From: Adiantum capillus-veneris
Taxonomy: Eukaryota; Streptophyta; Polypodiopsida; Polypodiales; Pteridaceae
Reading direction: 5' to 3'
Assembly (NCBI GenBank): GCA_014529385.2
Contig: CM043968.1
Coordinates: forward strand, 8,536,648 to 8,600,647
DNA length: 64,000 nucleotides
Shown here: positions 1 to 8,506 of the stretch, piece by piece
Layout of the letters: every line of letters starts with the position of its first letter
Position numbering within the stretch: the first letter of the stretch is position 1
Program-made: the position numbers and the translations under genes
The notes under the pieces: model-generated
Told to the model about the DNA's origin: nothing
Database searches by the model: none
Seen by the model: only the letters and a program-made list of their open reading frames with translations

Positions 1-845
1 TCGACCATGTCCTCGAAGTTTCTATAATGAATCCCGGAAAATAGCCAGAACCAATGGCTTCCGAGACAAAGCATCTGCCACCAAATTCTTCTGTCCCTGC
101 ACAGGGACAATCTGGAAGTGAAACTATAACAAGATGTTAGCCCACCGCATTTGCTTTTTCAATAGTTGCTTCTGTGACAAGAAGTAGCGTAAACTCTGAT
201 GATCAGTGAAGACCGTAAAATCGGCTCAAAGCAGGTTTTGTTGCCACTGAGTAAGAGCATGGATAACTGTCAAAAGCTCTTTCTCATAAATCTGTGCTGT
301 CAATTCCGGTCTTGAAAACAATCGGCTCTCATAGGCAATGACATGGCCTTCTTGCACCCAGACTACGACCACAAGCATCACAATATACTTCGAATGACTT
401 TTGCAAATCCGGCAAAGTCAAAACTGGCCTTGTAGTCCATTTCTGTTTCAAAGTCTGAAAGGCAGTCACCTCTGTGGGTCCCTACGAGAAAGGGACTCCT
501 TTCTGTGTCAAGATATGCATAGGTGAAGCAACCTCTACAAATTTTCTAATGAACCGTCGGTAGTAAGAGCATAAGCCCAAGAAGCTTCTAACTTCATGGA
601 TATTCTTCAAATCGGGCTAATCACATATAGTTTCAATCTTGACCGGATTCATCTACACTCTTGCCGCTGAGATGACGTGTCCCAAAAAGTGTATCTCCGA
701 TAAGAAAAATTTACTCTTCTTGGCATTGATCACCAACTTGTGATCTCGCAATGCCTGAAAGACCTGTAGCAGATGTTGTCTATGTTCTGCCACATCCTTG
801 GAGAAGACTATAATGTCATCAAAGAAAGTGCCAACAAAAGATCCT
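1..845 (-). pseudogene. Ty3/gypsy element E1: reverse transcriptase C-terminal half and RNase H (decayed)
   Basis: Read on the minus strand this encodes the later part of a gypsy polyprotein, broken by stops and frameshifts. From high to low coordinate: the catalytic strand 'GTFFDDIIVFSKD' near 790-835, the 'FLSEIHFLGHVI' thumb motif near 675-720, '[17 protein letters not shown]' near 545-595, then RNase H with 'GHVIAYESRLFS' near 310-350, 'YEKELLTVIHA' near 245-290 and 'TDHQSLRY' near 190-220, ending in 'KNLVADA' near 70-100. Family knowledge: this RT/RNase H copies retrotransposon RNA into DNA. The fingers and palm that should precede FFDD are missing, because the neighbouring protease-RT linker is joined almost directly to this block near 845. 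The element continues past the left edge of the window. Confidence 0.85.
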
Positions 846-846
846 G

Positions 847-1032
847 TCAGACGAAGTTGTTCGCTGGTGTGCTTCTAGGTATCAGATCAATAGTATGATC
901 CTCAGGACGAGCTGGTCTCAACTCGCCTAGCAGGCCCTCAGAAAAGCAATCGGTGTGAGTGTGGAGAAAATCTTGGCGTTCTTTATCAAGTTCAGACATA
1001 TTTGTCTTGTGTTTATCATTTAACTCTTTCAA
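847..1032 (-). pseudogene. E1 protease-to-RT linker fragment
   Basis: An open stretch of 61 residues ending in the pattern typical of the segment between protease and RT in gypsy elements: 'DCFSEGLLGELRPARPEDH' followed by 'TIDLIPRSTPANN'. In intact relatives (compare E3 near 12270-12400) this is followed by the RT fingers domain. Here the next block is already the catalytic FFDD strand, so several hundred bases of RT are deleted at about 845. Confidence 0.7.
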
Positions 1033-1555
1033 AAAGATCGAGTAAACAAACAGAACTGAATTTCATTAATTTCGAAACGGCCGAAGCCAATACAATAGGG
1101 ACAGACTCGCCCTTCAATTTCACATCAAGTATAATTTTAACCATTTCAAAAAGATCGAGTAAACAAACAGAACTGAATTTCATTAATTTTGAAACGGCCG
1201 AAGCCAATACAATAGGGACAGACTCGCCCTTCAATTTCACATCAAGTACAATTTTTCGGCCCTTTTCATTAGTCAATGTCGCTTTCTTCTCCCGATAATC
1301 GACCACGGCGTTGTTCTTATGGTACCAAGGGACTCCCAAGAGGACATCACAACCTTCCAAGGGCATTATGTAGAAGTCCTCGTGTCCCAAATATCCTTGA
1401 CGTGCAGCCGAAGTTTGCCAATGACAGGTGTAATGGCCACATCCCGTCCGGGTGCCGCTAGAATTGCCTTGGCTTGTGGTCCCATCCGATCGGGTGTAAT
1501 CTCGAGCCGCGTGCCAATTCAGGTGAAATGAAGTTGGCCTTGGCTCCTCCATCAA
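1016..1555 (-). pseudogene. E1 aspartic protease, C-terminal part, with internal duplication
   Basis: Minus-strand reading with the C-terminal protease signature 'GCDVLLGVPWYHKNN' (canonical GxDxILGxxWL) followed by 'VVDYREKKATLTNEKGRKI'. The same frame then reads a 39-residue segment twice because of a 117-bp in-frame tandem duplication. The catalytic part of the protease lies in another frame in the next entry, so a frameshift separates the two halves near 1460-1550. Confidence 0.75.
1028..1261. repeat. 117-bp tandem duplication inside E1 pol
   Basis: Two copies, 1028-1144 and 1145-1261, are nearly identical (one starts 'TTCAAAAAGATCGAGTAAAC' at 1028 and the other at 1145). 117 is a multiple of three, so the minus-strand reading frame is kept and a 39-residue segment is doubled. 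The few base differences show that it is not an assembly stutter of identical sequence. Confidence 0.9.
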
Positions 1556-1892
1556 AGAAAATCAGGACTTCTTGATCTTTCACTTTGCCCCAAGCTCGGC
1601 AGAGTTCTATACTTTCATCAATCGTGCTTGGGTCAGTACCCATGCAATCTGGAACCAGTCCTGCTTTCATCTTGCCTTTTTGTCCACGTTCCTCAGCTGC
1701 TCTCGAACTCTTCGGCCTGTCTTCATTCTGTTCTTGATGTGCCTTTTTAGGGCACTTCGCGGTGACGTGCTTATGTTCCCCGCATCCGAAAGACTTTCCC
1801 TCTTTGATGTAGTTGCCTTCTCTCGAAGAGTGAGCCGGGGTCGTGAATCCTTGTCTTTCTTTTCTTGCGAACTCTTCTCTTTCTACTTTCAT
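1458..1892 (-). pseudogene. E1 gag zinc knuckle and protease active-site region
   Basis: The minus-strand reading has a CCHC-like knuckle 'CGEHKHVTAKCPKK' at the gag C-terminus, a basic linker, the phrase 'GLVPDCMGTDPS..ELCRAWGKV', then the protease active site 'FFDGGAKANFIS'. The canonical motif is D-S/T-G, so DGG is a changed active site. The phrase 'GLVPD...ELCRA.GKV' recurs in fragment E5 near 38000, which ties the two to one family. The N-terminal gag is missing: this reading runs almost directly into the 5' LTR. Confidence 0.75.
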
Positions 1893-1912
1893 TATTAGAA
1901 ATCTGTTTGGTT

Positions 1913-2402
1913 CTCGAGATTCACTTCAAAACAATCACAATTTCACAATTGAGTCGACATGGCCTGGCGTAGTTCCGTGCCTAGAGATATTTGCCCCAAA
2001 GATTGGCGCCCCTTTCGGTATTTCTTTTTGTATTAATCTGTGTTCAAAGTACAAGAGAGTGGGTAGGTGCTCACTCTCAGACTCTGCGTCCATATGCTTT
2101 GAGAAGTGAGGCCCTGCCTACTTATTTCTTGTTACAAAAAGCAGAGCCCCAAAAGCAGTAAGTGAAAGCTTTTTAAAATAAAGCAGTTATCCCAAAAGCA
2201 GTGCTAAATCAGCCAGCTAATTTCAGCGAGCATAAATTCAAGAATTCCGTACGCAAATGCCACGTCAGTAGCTGTCAGCGTGAAAAGCGCCGCTTTTTTC
2301 GGAAATTCCGTGCGGCAGCGTGTCAACGTTTTTTGCGGTCCGTACTGCCACGTGTCGGTGTTTGTGTCCCGGGGTCTGCTGCCACGTCACCCATTTGTGA
2401 CA
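1913..2402 (-). repeat. E1 5' LTR (LTR family A), inner end deleted
   Basis: Sense strand is minus. It begins TGTCACAAATGGGTGACG at 2402 and carries the family-A block related to AATAAAGAAATACCGAAAGG at 2005-2029, next to GGCGCC and 'TTTGGGGC'. The order of blocks matches the LTR at 19523-20243 (shared starts TGTCACAA..TGA.GACGTGGCA, shared GAGTCGAC and AGTTCCGTGCC in U5). About 45 bp of the U5 end, the primer-binding site and N-terminal gag are missing, so the LTR runs straight into the zinc-knuckle region. The right neighbour is the protease gene of E2, interrupted at 2403. Confidence 0.8.
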
Positions 2403-2407
2403 TGCCA

Positions 2408-2614
2408 TCAAGAAGCATCGCTGCCCTTGTCCTCGCCAATCCGAAGATTGAGTTGTCCTTGCACGGGAGTTGCATTGGTGGTCAACCCCTCAAATGCCGA
2501 TCCGGAAGTGCTTGGAGTTCCAAGCTGAGCGAGAGTAAGGCCCAAGTGTTCCAGTGAAATGAACTTGTCCGTCGATCCAGGGTCGTAGAGGATCAACACC
2601 TGCTGGTTATTCAC
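2408..2614 (-). pseudogene. E2 aspartic protease N-terminal part, cut by E1
   Basis: The minus-strand reading carries the active site '[17 protein letters not shown]' and then '[20 protein letters not shown]', nearly the same as E3 at 11754-11960 ('[16 protein letters not shown]'). The usual D-S/T-G is D-P-G in both copies, so this is a lineage feature and not a random hit. E3 continues into '[15 protein letters not shown]'; E2 stops at the equivalent of 'LMA', exactly where the E1 LTR begins (2402). Confidence 0.85.
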
Positions 2615-4013
2615 GGATCCCCAGCCGTAAAGGAGCTGACACTTCCCTTTCTCGGTTTAGGTATTCCCTTGCACATCAGGAATGGAATTCAAGCTTGGTG
2701 GAGTGGGTTCCTTCTTCGATTGTTCCTTCTTCGAAGATGCTTGTTCCTGTTGTTGTTACCGAACAGGGCAGTGGGGCTTCATGTGTCCTTTCTCACCACA
2801 GTAGAAGTAGAAGTACCTTCCTTGTTCTTTGAAGGTCTGTACTTGGTTCAACGTGAGATACTTGAGCCATTTTTCAGTACCCTCTAGCTTGTTAGGCTGA
2901 TCCGCGTCCTCTGGGGGACGCTTTTTACCTTGGTTGCCATGGTCATCATAAACCGCTCTTTGCCTTGCACGGTACGTGCTATGTTCTATCCGTCTAGGAG
3001 GTACCAATGGAATGTAGATCCTCGGCAATAATTGCCGACTCCATCATCTGCTGAAGGGTGTTGTGGGGGTACACCTTCATGCTCTTCTGAAGTGGTGGTT
3101 GAAGGCTTGCTTCAAACTTTTGCATCTTTTCCTCGTCGGAGATCTTCATGAAAGGCGTAATTTTCAGAAGAATCGACCAAAATTTGTCGACATAAGCCGT
3201 GACTTTCTCTTGTTCCTTTTGGGCGAGCGAGTTCCATTCCTTCCGAATGTCCTTCTTGAAGTTGGGCGGGAGAAATTGTTCATGAAAATCAGCTTTGAAT
3301 AGAGCCCACGTTCTGGTGTACCTTTCAGAATTTTGGCTAACCACCAGTTGCTTGCTGTCTCCTTGAGATGCATCCCAACATGACGCAACTTGGATTTTCC
3401 GATGAAGCTCCCGTTGGCAAATGCAACTTTAAACTACCTGATGAAAGACAGTGCCTTGGAGATATCTCTCCGTCTTGTGTAGTTGTCAAGCTTCACATCC
3501 TTGTCACTGGATTTGAAAATCCGCATCTTGTCGTGAGCTTTGGGGTTATCCCTCTTGAACTGGGGCTTCTCTTTAGCATTATGTAGGGAAGTAGTAGGAG
3601 TTTACTTCTTGGGAGAAGATTTAGATATTGTATGAGAAGTAGATGTAGTAGTATAGTCAGGAGAGTATGATGGAGAAGAGATAGAGACATCCTTGCTTTT
3701 GTTAAGCAGAGAAAGTTCTTTTTCTTGGCCCTTGCTTTTGGAAGGTCGTTTGTCCTGATTAGGAGATTCTGTGTGCGTTTCGGCACCTCTTTCGGCACCA
3801 TCCTCTTGCGGGTTGCTTCTCCTGGCAGGATTTTCCTAACGCGCATTGGCATCCGTTCCTTGCGGCTTCTTGATGCCGTCCAAAACCTTTTGAACAGCCG
3901 GCAATGAAATAATTCACTTGCTGAAGTTCGTCTTCAACGGTTCTTCCATGGCTCGTCATGGTTCTTCTCGTTCCTTTCGGGAATCGTCCTCCTTTGTAGA
4001 AAGAGAGGAATCC
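2615..4013 (-). pseudogene. E2 gag (capsid-like and zinc knuckle), frameshifted
   Basis: Minus-strand gag of a gypsy element, in pieces. 3164-3388 reads 'LKETASNWWLAKI' and 'YSKLIFMNNFSR'. 2994-3344 reads in another frame 'FKADFHEQFLPPNFKKDIRKE' (first residues), 'LAQKEQEKVTAYVDKFW' and '[18 protein letters not shown]'. 2756-3028 has '[19 protein letters not shown]' and the knuckle '[14 protein letters not shown]'. Known role: gag packages element RNA in virus-like particles. At least two frameshifts are visible, one near 3300. 3493-4013 should hold the gag N-terminus, but no clean frame was found. The middle part is closely related to E3 gag (11290-11640). Confidence 0.8.
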
Positions 4014-4015
4014 GA

Positions 4016-4027
4016 GCTCTGATACCA
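4016..4027 (-). other. Primer-binding site of E2 (initiator tRNA-Met type)
   Basis: On the minus strand this is TGGTATCAGAGC, the 12-nt complement of the 3' end of plant initiator tRNA-Met, one base inside the end of the LTR at 4029. It fixes the orientation of E2 (minus) and the inner edge of its 5' LTR. Confidence 0.9.
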
Positions 4028-4028
4028 C

Positions 4029-4883
4029 TGTCACAAACGGGAGCGCGCACAAATAAGCAACAAGTTGAAAAATAAATATTCTTTCAACTCAAAAGAGATG
4101 CGAGACAAGATCGACAAAGTATTTGGGACGAGAAGGTGGGCTGGTCCCTCCCTCCTTAAAGAGAATCTTTATTAGGGAGAATCTTTTTACAAGCACAAGA
4201 ATTGGAGAAAACCCCTCCATCTATTCTCAGACACGATGGTCGTTCCTTCCTGTGAGGGAAATCCGAGAGACGAGCTCTTAATCCTTTTTTCGTCTATACT
4301 CGGAGTCGAGGCTCCGTAGACAATTCTCAAATCTTGTTCCCGGAACTTCCAATCGTAGGTGGGAGGCCTTCCCGCTTCTCCTTCGAGACGAAGTACCTGC
4401 AAACACACACAAACACGGAACAACAATTCGTATGGCGAATCCACAATTGATACCTGTCGCTGTTTGCACGGAAAAGCGACCTCCGTGCTTCGTTATCCCG
4501 CGATCACTTGCGTCTCCTTCTCGGCAGAGTCCCTTCCCAACTAGCGCTGACATAATCAGTCCCGGAGAGGGGGCAAGTGTTGTTTTTATAGGTTCCGAGG
4601 ACCGGAGGAATAGCCAGATAGATGTATAAGTGGGTACCCCCTTGGCCCCATAAATAGGTGCCCAAGGGGAGGTGGGGCAAGGCATGATAAAAATCCCCAC
4701 GACCCAATAGAAAAATGATATATGGAAATATATGAGGGCGCCCGGACAAAGGTGGGGAGCCGACCCCAAACTCGGGCGGCCGGACGAGGTACAACCTAGA
4801 CTATGGGTGGCCAGCCCGGAGACATACTAGCCGTACAAGTATGCCCTAGACCTGTGAAGCAGCAGAGTGGTCTAAGTCTAACA
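4029..4883 (-). repeat. E2 5' LTR
   Basis: Sense strand is minus: starts TGTTAGACTTAGACC at 4883, ends GCGCTCCCGTTTGTGACA at 4029, next to the primer-binding site. It has a TATAAAAAC box (4582-4590). The R-U5 half (4029 to about 4600) matches the LTRs at 15087-16336 and 28910-30288: the same terminal CTCCCGTTT.GTGACA and the same GTATGGCGAATCCACAAT block near 4430. The U3 half (4600-4883) does not resemble those LTRs. A purine tract (AGAGGGGG on the minus strand, 4885-4892) lies just outside 4883, so the outer end could instead be a 3' LTR start of another element. Confidence 0.7.
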
Positions 4884-5534
4884 CCCCCTCTGAGCACTTG
4901 ATGCTGAACAAAGCGCAGGAAGCCGAAGATGTGAGGCAAACGATGAAGATGTCTGCTGCAATGTCCACGGCAGGACAAGACTCTGCGAGTGTAGCAGCAG
5001 TCTGGGGTGTTCCAACCGCCGAGAGATCTCCATGGTACAGTGCCGTCACGAACAGTGTAGCAAACTGCTGTACTCCGCTAATGCAGTGTGAATGTACTGC
5101 GTGAAGGTCCTGAACTGAGTGTGAATACAACTCCTTGTCGTGAAAGAAGTGCCAATAGACCTGCAAGTGTCCTGCCCAAAAGGATCTGTAGTGTCTGTGT
5201 GTGTGCTCACCTTTAGAAGCACAACTGCAGCATGTGTGTCCACCACCCCTCAAAAAGGTGTTGACCTATTGGTGTGACCGCTTTGCACTTCTTTGGCCTT
5301 CGTACTTGTTTGCCTGCAATTTTGTAGGCTGTGCACGCATAAGCCTTTTCTCGGCACGCTGCAAGTTTACAGAGTGAATTTAGTGAGGCAACAAGCCGTT
5401 TTCAAATTCATCTCCGGTGTCTCTAGAAGCATTTCCTAGACCATCACTCGAGTTTTTTTGAGTAATTGTTTATTCCTATACTCTGAGAATTGCTTCACAG
5501 ATTCAAAATTACAAGGTTATTTTTGTATTTGCAG
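4884..5534. other. Unassigned sequence left of the SYP61 upstream region
   Basis: No gene is supported. A minus-strand open stretch (4846-5253) has a weak resemblance to the end of a copia polyprotein just before a polypurine tract ('AADIF', then the AGAGGGGG tract at 4885-4892), but no RNase H motif is present. It could be the 3' remnant of a copia element. From 5300 onward the sequence is ordinary AT-rich DNA. Confidence 0.3.
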
Positions 5535-5595
5535 AGGACAACAGAAAGCTGGAGTACTCATCTTCCCATGCACTGTTTCCTTGAGCACGTCCATT
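5535..5595 (+). other. Candidate 5' untranslated exon upstream of SYP61
   Basis: A 61-nt block sits between a strong acceptor-like sequence (TTTTTGTATTTGCAG ending at 5534) and a strong donor-like sequence (GTAAGTAATG from 5596). The SYP61 start codon at 7043 directly follows another acceptor-like TTTTAACAG, as expected if the 5' UTR is spliced. No protein homology was seen in the block. This is an inference from splice signals only. Confidence 0.35.
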
Positions 5596-7042
5596 GTAAG
5601 TAATGCATGTGATTATATGAGGCATAGGACACTTACATTCCATGTGGGATTAATCCCTCTTTTTTCAAGACTCCTTCACTCTCAATTTCCTACTTCGACA
5701 GGAATGTGTGTTTTGTAGTTTCTTCTTCAAAACTTTAACTCTAGAAGAGCTACACGATTGGATTACCTTCACCACTACAGAAGTATTGTTTTTCAAATAG
5801 GGACACTAATGGGTTACTTTCACCACTATGGGAGTAATGTATTTCAAACAATGGTACAACTACACAGGAACTGATGGACTATGCAGCAGTCGGCTATAAG
5901 CTAATTGACGGATACTATGTTTGAGAATATTGTGGGAAACATCGTTTGATCCTGCTTAAGAATGGTGTTTTCAACTGGTTGAACTTGTCTGATCTTGGTT
6001 GGAGTTATTTGAACCTTGTTTGGGTATTGTTTGAACTCTTTGATATTGATAGAACTTGTTTGGATCTGGTGGTATCTGTATAGATGTGTTTGAATTGTTT
6101 CAACTTGATGGGAAAATTTGAATCTATAAGATCCACTCTAAGCAGTTTTACATCCGGTTCGACAATTGGATATAGTCAAGGACAGACTTTAGCGGGCTCC
6201 TCTAGGACCGTGGAGGAGCCGGCCATACTACATTCCTTATAGTGTCACTGGGTAGATTACTTAGCAGTATTCTCCACTGCCCTGGTTCATACTTCATAAC
6301 TCCTATAGACCACCTTGACCTTGGAGGCCTTGTAAATATGTTTTGATATGTAGGACAAGCGGACCGAGCATCCTCTAGGACCCACAGTTCTTAGTAATAC
6401 AGACTTGACTTTCTCATTAAAAATTAAAAAAAGTTGTCTCGTTGTAACTGTTGACAAGAAAGAGTCCATGACTCATATCCTAGACCTAACTAATAATTGG
6501 AATTTAGTTGCCAGGAATTGCCGTTTCAAGGCCTTGAAACGGGAAATGGCATGGCTCAATTTGTGTGAAATGGGAAACGTTTGGAAATGGTGAACCTTGC
6601 CACGTGGCATCTCTTTGATGACTAAACAATTTAAGAAGCATTTTTACTGGTTAAAGGACGTCACTAAGAATTCAAAATGTTTCTGCATTTAGCTGGTACA
6701 TCTCATTGAATCGGCTTCAAAATAAAAAGATTCTGTGTGTTTCTATGTCCATGTATAATTCTTTAATATCTCTAGGGCATCCGTGTTAGTGAAATCTCTC
6801 TCTCCCCCCCCCCCCCCCCCCCCCAGGGTCCAATATAACACTTTTGTCATTCATATGCCTATGATTGCACATGTTCTGTGCAAAGATTTCATTAGCTTCA
6901 CACGATGGGAGTGCTTAGAATTAATACATTGTATTCATGACTGAAGCTTGCTTAAGATCCGTTTGTTTCGCTGCAATGTTGCAGTTTTGCTGACATGACA
7001 TTCTGCTCAGGGGCAGGTGTGGGGTTTGTTGTGTTTTAACAG
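5596..7042 (+). other. Upstream region of SYP61 (possible 5' UTR intron or promoter)
   Basis: AT-rich DNA with no coding similarity and no recognisable transposon protein. It holds a run of 21 C (6804-6824) preceded by CT repeats, and ends in TTTTAACAG right before the start codon. No clear TATA box could be assigned, because the transcription start is unknown. Confidence 0.5.
6804..6824. repeat. Homopolymer C run (21 bp) after short CT repeat
   Basis: An uninterrupted C tract following CTCTCT (6796-6803). Runs of this length are error-prone in sequencing, so the exact length is uncertain. Confidence 0.9.
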
Positions 7043-7141
7043 ATGACCTCGGCTCGAGACATTGGGAACAATGTCGGACATGACTCAATTACAGCTGCCC
7101 AGGATCCATTTTACCTTGTCAAAGAAGAAGTTCAAGGCTTG
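7043..7141 (+). CDS. SYP61: SYP61 coding exon 1
   Basis: 33 codons, residues 1-33, ending in '...KEEVQGL' with donor GTAAGT at 7142 (phase 0). The first 17 residues before 'AAQDPFY' form an extension relative to Arabidopsis, which starts closer to AQDPFY. An acceptor-like TTTTAACAG ends at 7042, so the exon may begin in the 5' UTR immediately before the ATG. Confidence 0.92.
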
Positions 7142-7590
7142 GTAAGTTTTCTTGAAAATTTTTGCTAACACTCAATTCTCCATGCACGATCAAGGGCACA
7201 ACGTCTGTACCATTTTTGTTGTGGCTTGATAATTTTGAGCTTTTTAGAATAAATGTAATTTGTAATGCAGAATCTTAATGTGATTAGAACTTGAAATAGA
7301 CTTTAAGTATGGATAGCTGTGGACATCTGTTACAGCTGTGGCTGGATGAATGGTTAATCTTCTCTAGTGGTTGCTTTCCTTAGGCTGCAGAAGGCTTGAA
7401 AATCATTGATTGATTCACTGCTGGCTAGGTGATTCAATGATGCTTTAGAGTCTCGTCTTTTGAGTAGAGGGCCAGGAAAAATATGTGCAGGATGTATATT
7501 TAATGTTGTTTTTGCACCACCGACCTATGAGTTGGGAAATAAATAAATAATAGCGTTAAAAAACTAGATTTTGGAACCTCCAGGTAGCGT

Positions 7591-7637
<47 letters not shown>

Positions 7638-7644
7638 GCGCAGC

Positions 7645-7698
<54 letters not shown>

Positions 7699-8429
7699 GA
7701 AAATCGTACAAAATAAGCTATCTACGAGTAGATAGCTTATGTTAGTGCCTAATTCTACACCCACTATTGGGCACTGACGACGTTAGTGGGGATGCCATGG
7801 TATTTAGTCAATACTATGCATGATGGAGCTGATGGTTATATTGTCTTGTGGGTGACTCCATGGGTCTATACGTTGCACTTTCTTCTAAGGGTGAATCTAG
7901 GCTTATCTTGGATTCATCTAGGTGTATTTTTTAGTTGTATAGTGGACATGCAGACTTCTCATTGTGAAGTTTTCGTCCGAGTTACGACCAATTGATATTG
8001 TGCTAATTCTTTCTATCTTTTGTGGTGCGTGTACCCTATCAACAACCTCATTTTTGTGCTAATTCTTCCGATTTAATACTTCTTTTAGTGCTAGGCTTCA
8101 TTTGGCTGAGTCTGCCCTTGATCTCCGGAGTCTTGATAGAAACTCAGTATGTTGATCTTTGTGCAAATGCATGCTCATATGTGTTTGCTGTACCTACTTC
8201 TACACCCACTATTGGGCAGTGACGGCATTACTGGGGATGTGGTGGTATTTAGTCAATACTATGCAGGATGGAGCTGATGGTTATGTTGTCCAATGGGCGA
8301 CTACCATGGGTCTACACCTTGCACTTTCCTTTAAGGGTGAATCTAGGCTTATCCTGGATTCATCTAGGTATATCTACTAAGGAGAGTGTATTAAAGTGGC
8401 AAGCACTTTTCGAACCTCCAAGGCAGGAT

Positions 8430-8506
<77 letters not shown>

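Noticed and set aside
4016-4027. tRNA gene
   Set aside because: Only the 12 nt complementary to the tRNA-Met end are present, as expected for a primer-binding site; the same holds at 28772 and 19510.
4846-5253. Copia 3' end near E2
   Set aside because: Only a purine tract and a weak 'ADIF' resemblance; no RNase H motif, so not called.
5458-5718. 86-residue + strand reading upstream of SYP61
   Set aside because: It crosses strong splice-like sites and has no homology I recognise; kept only as a candidate untranslated exon.
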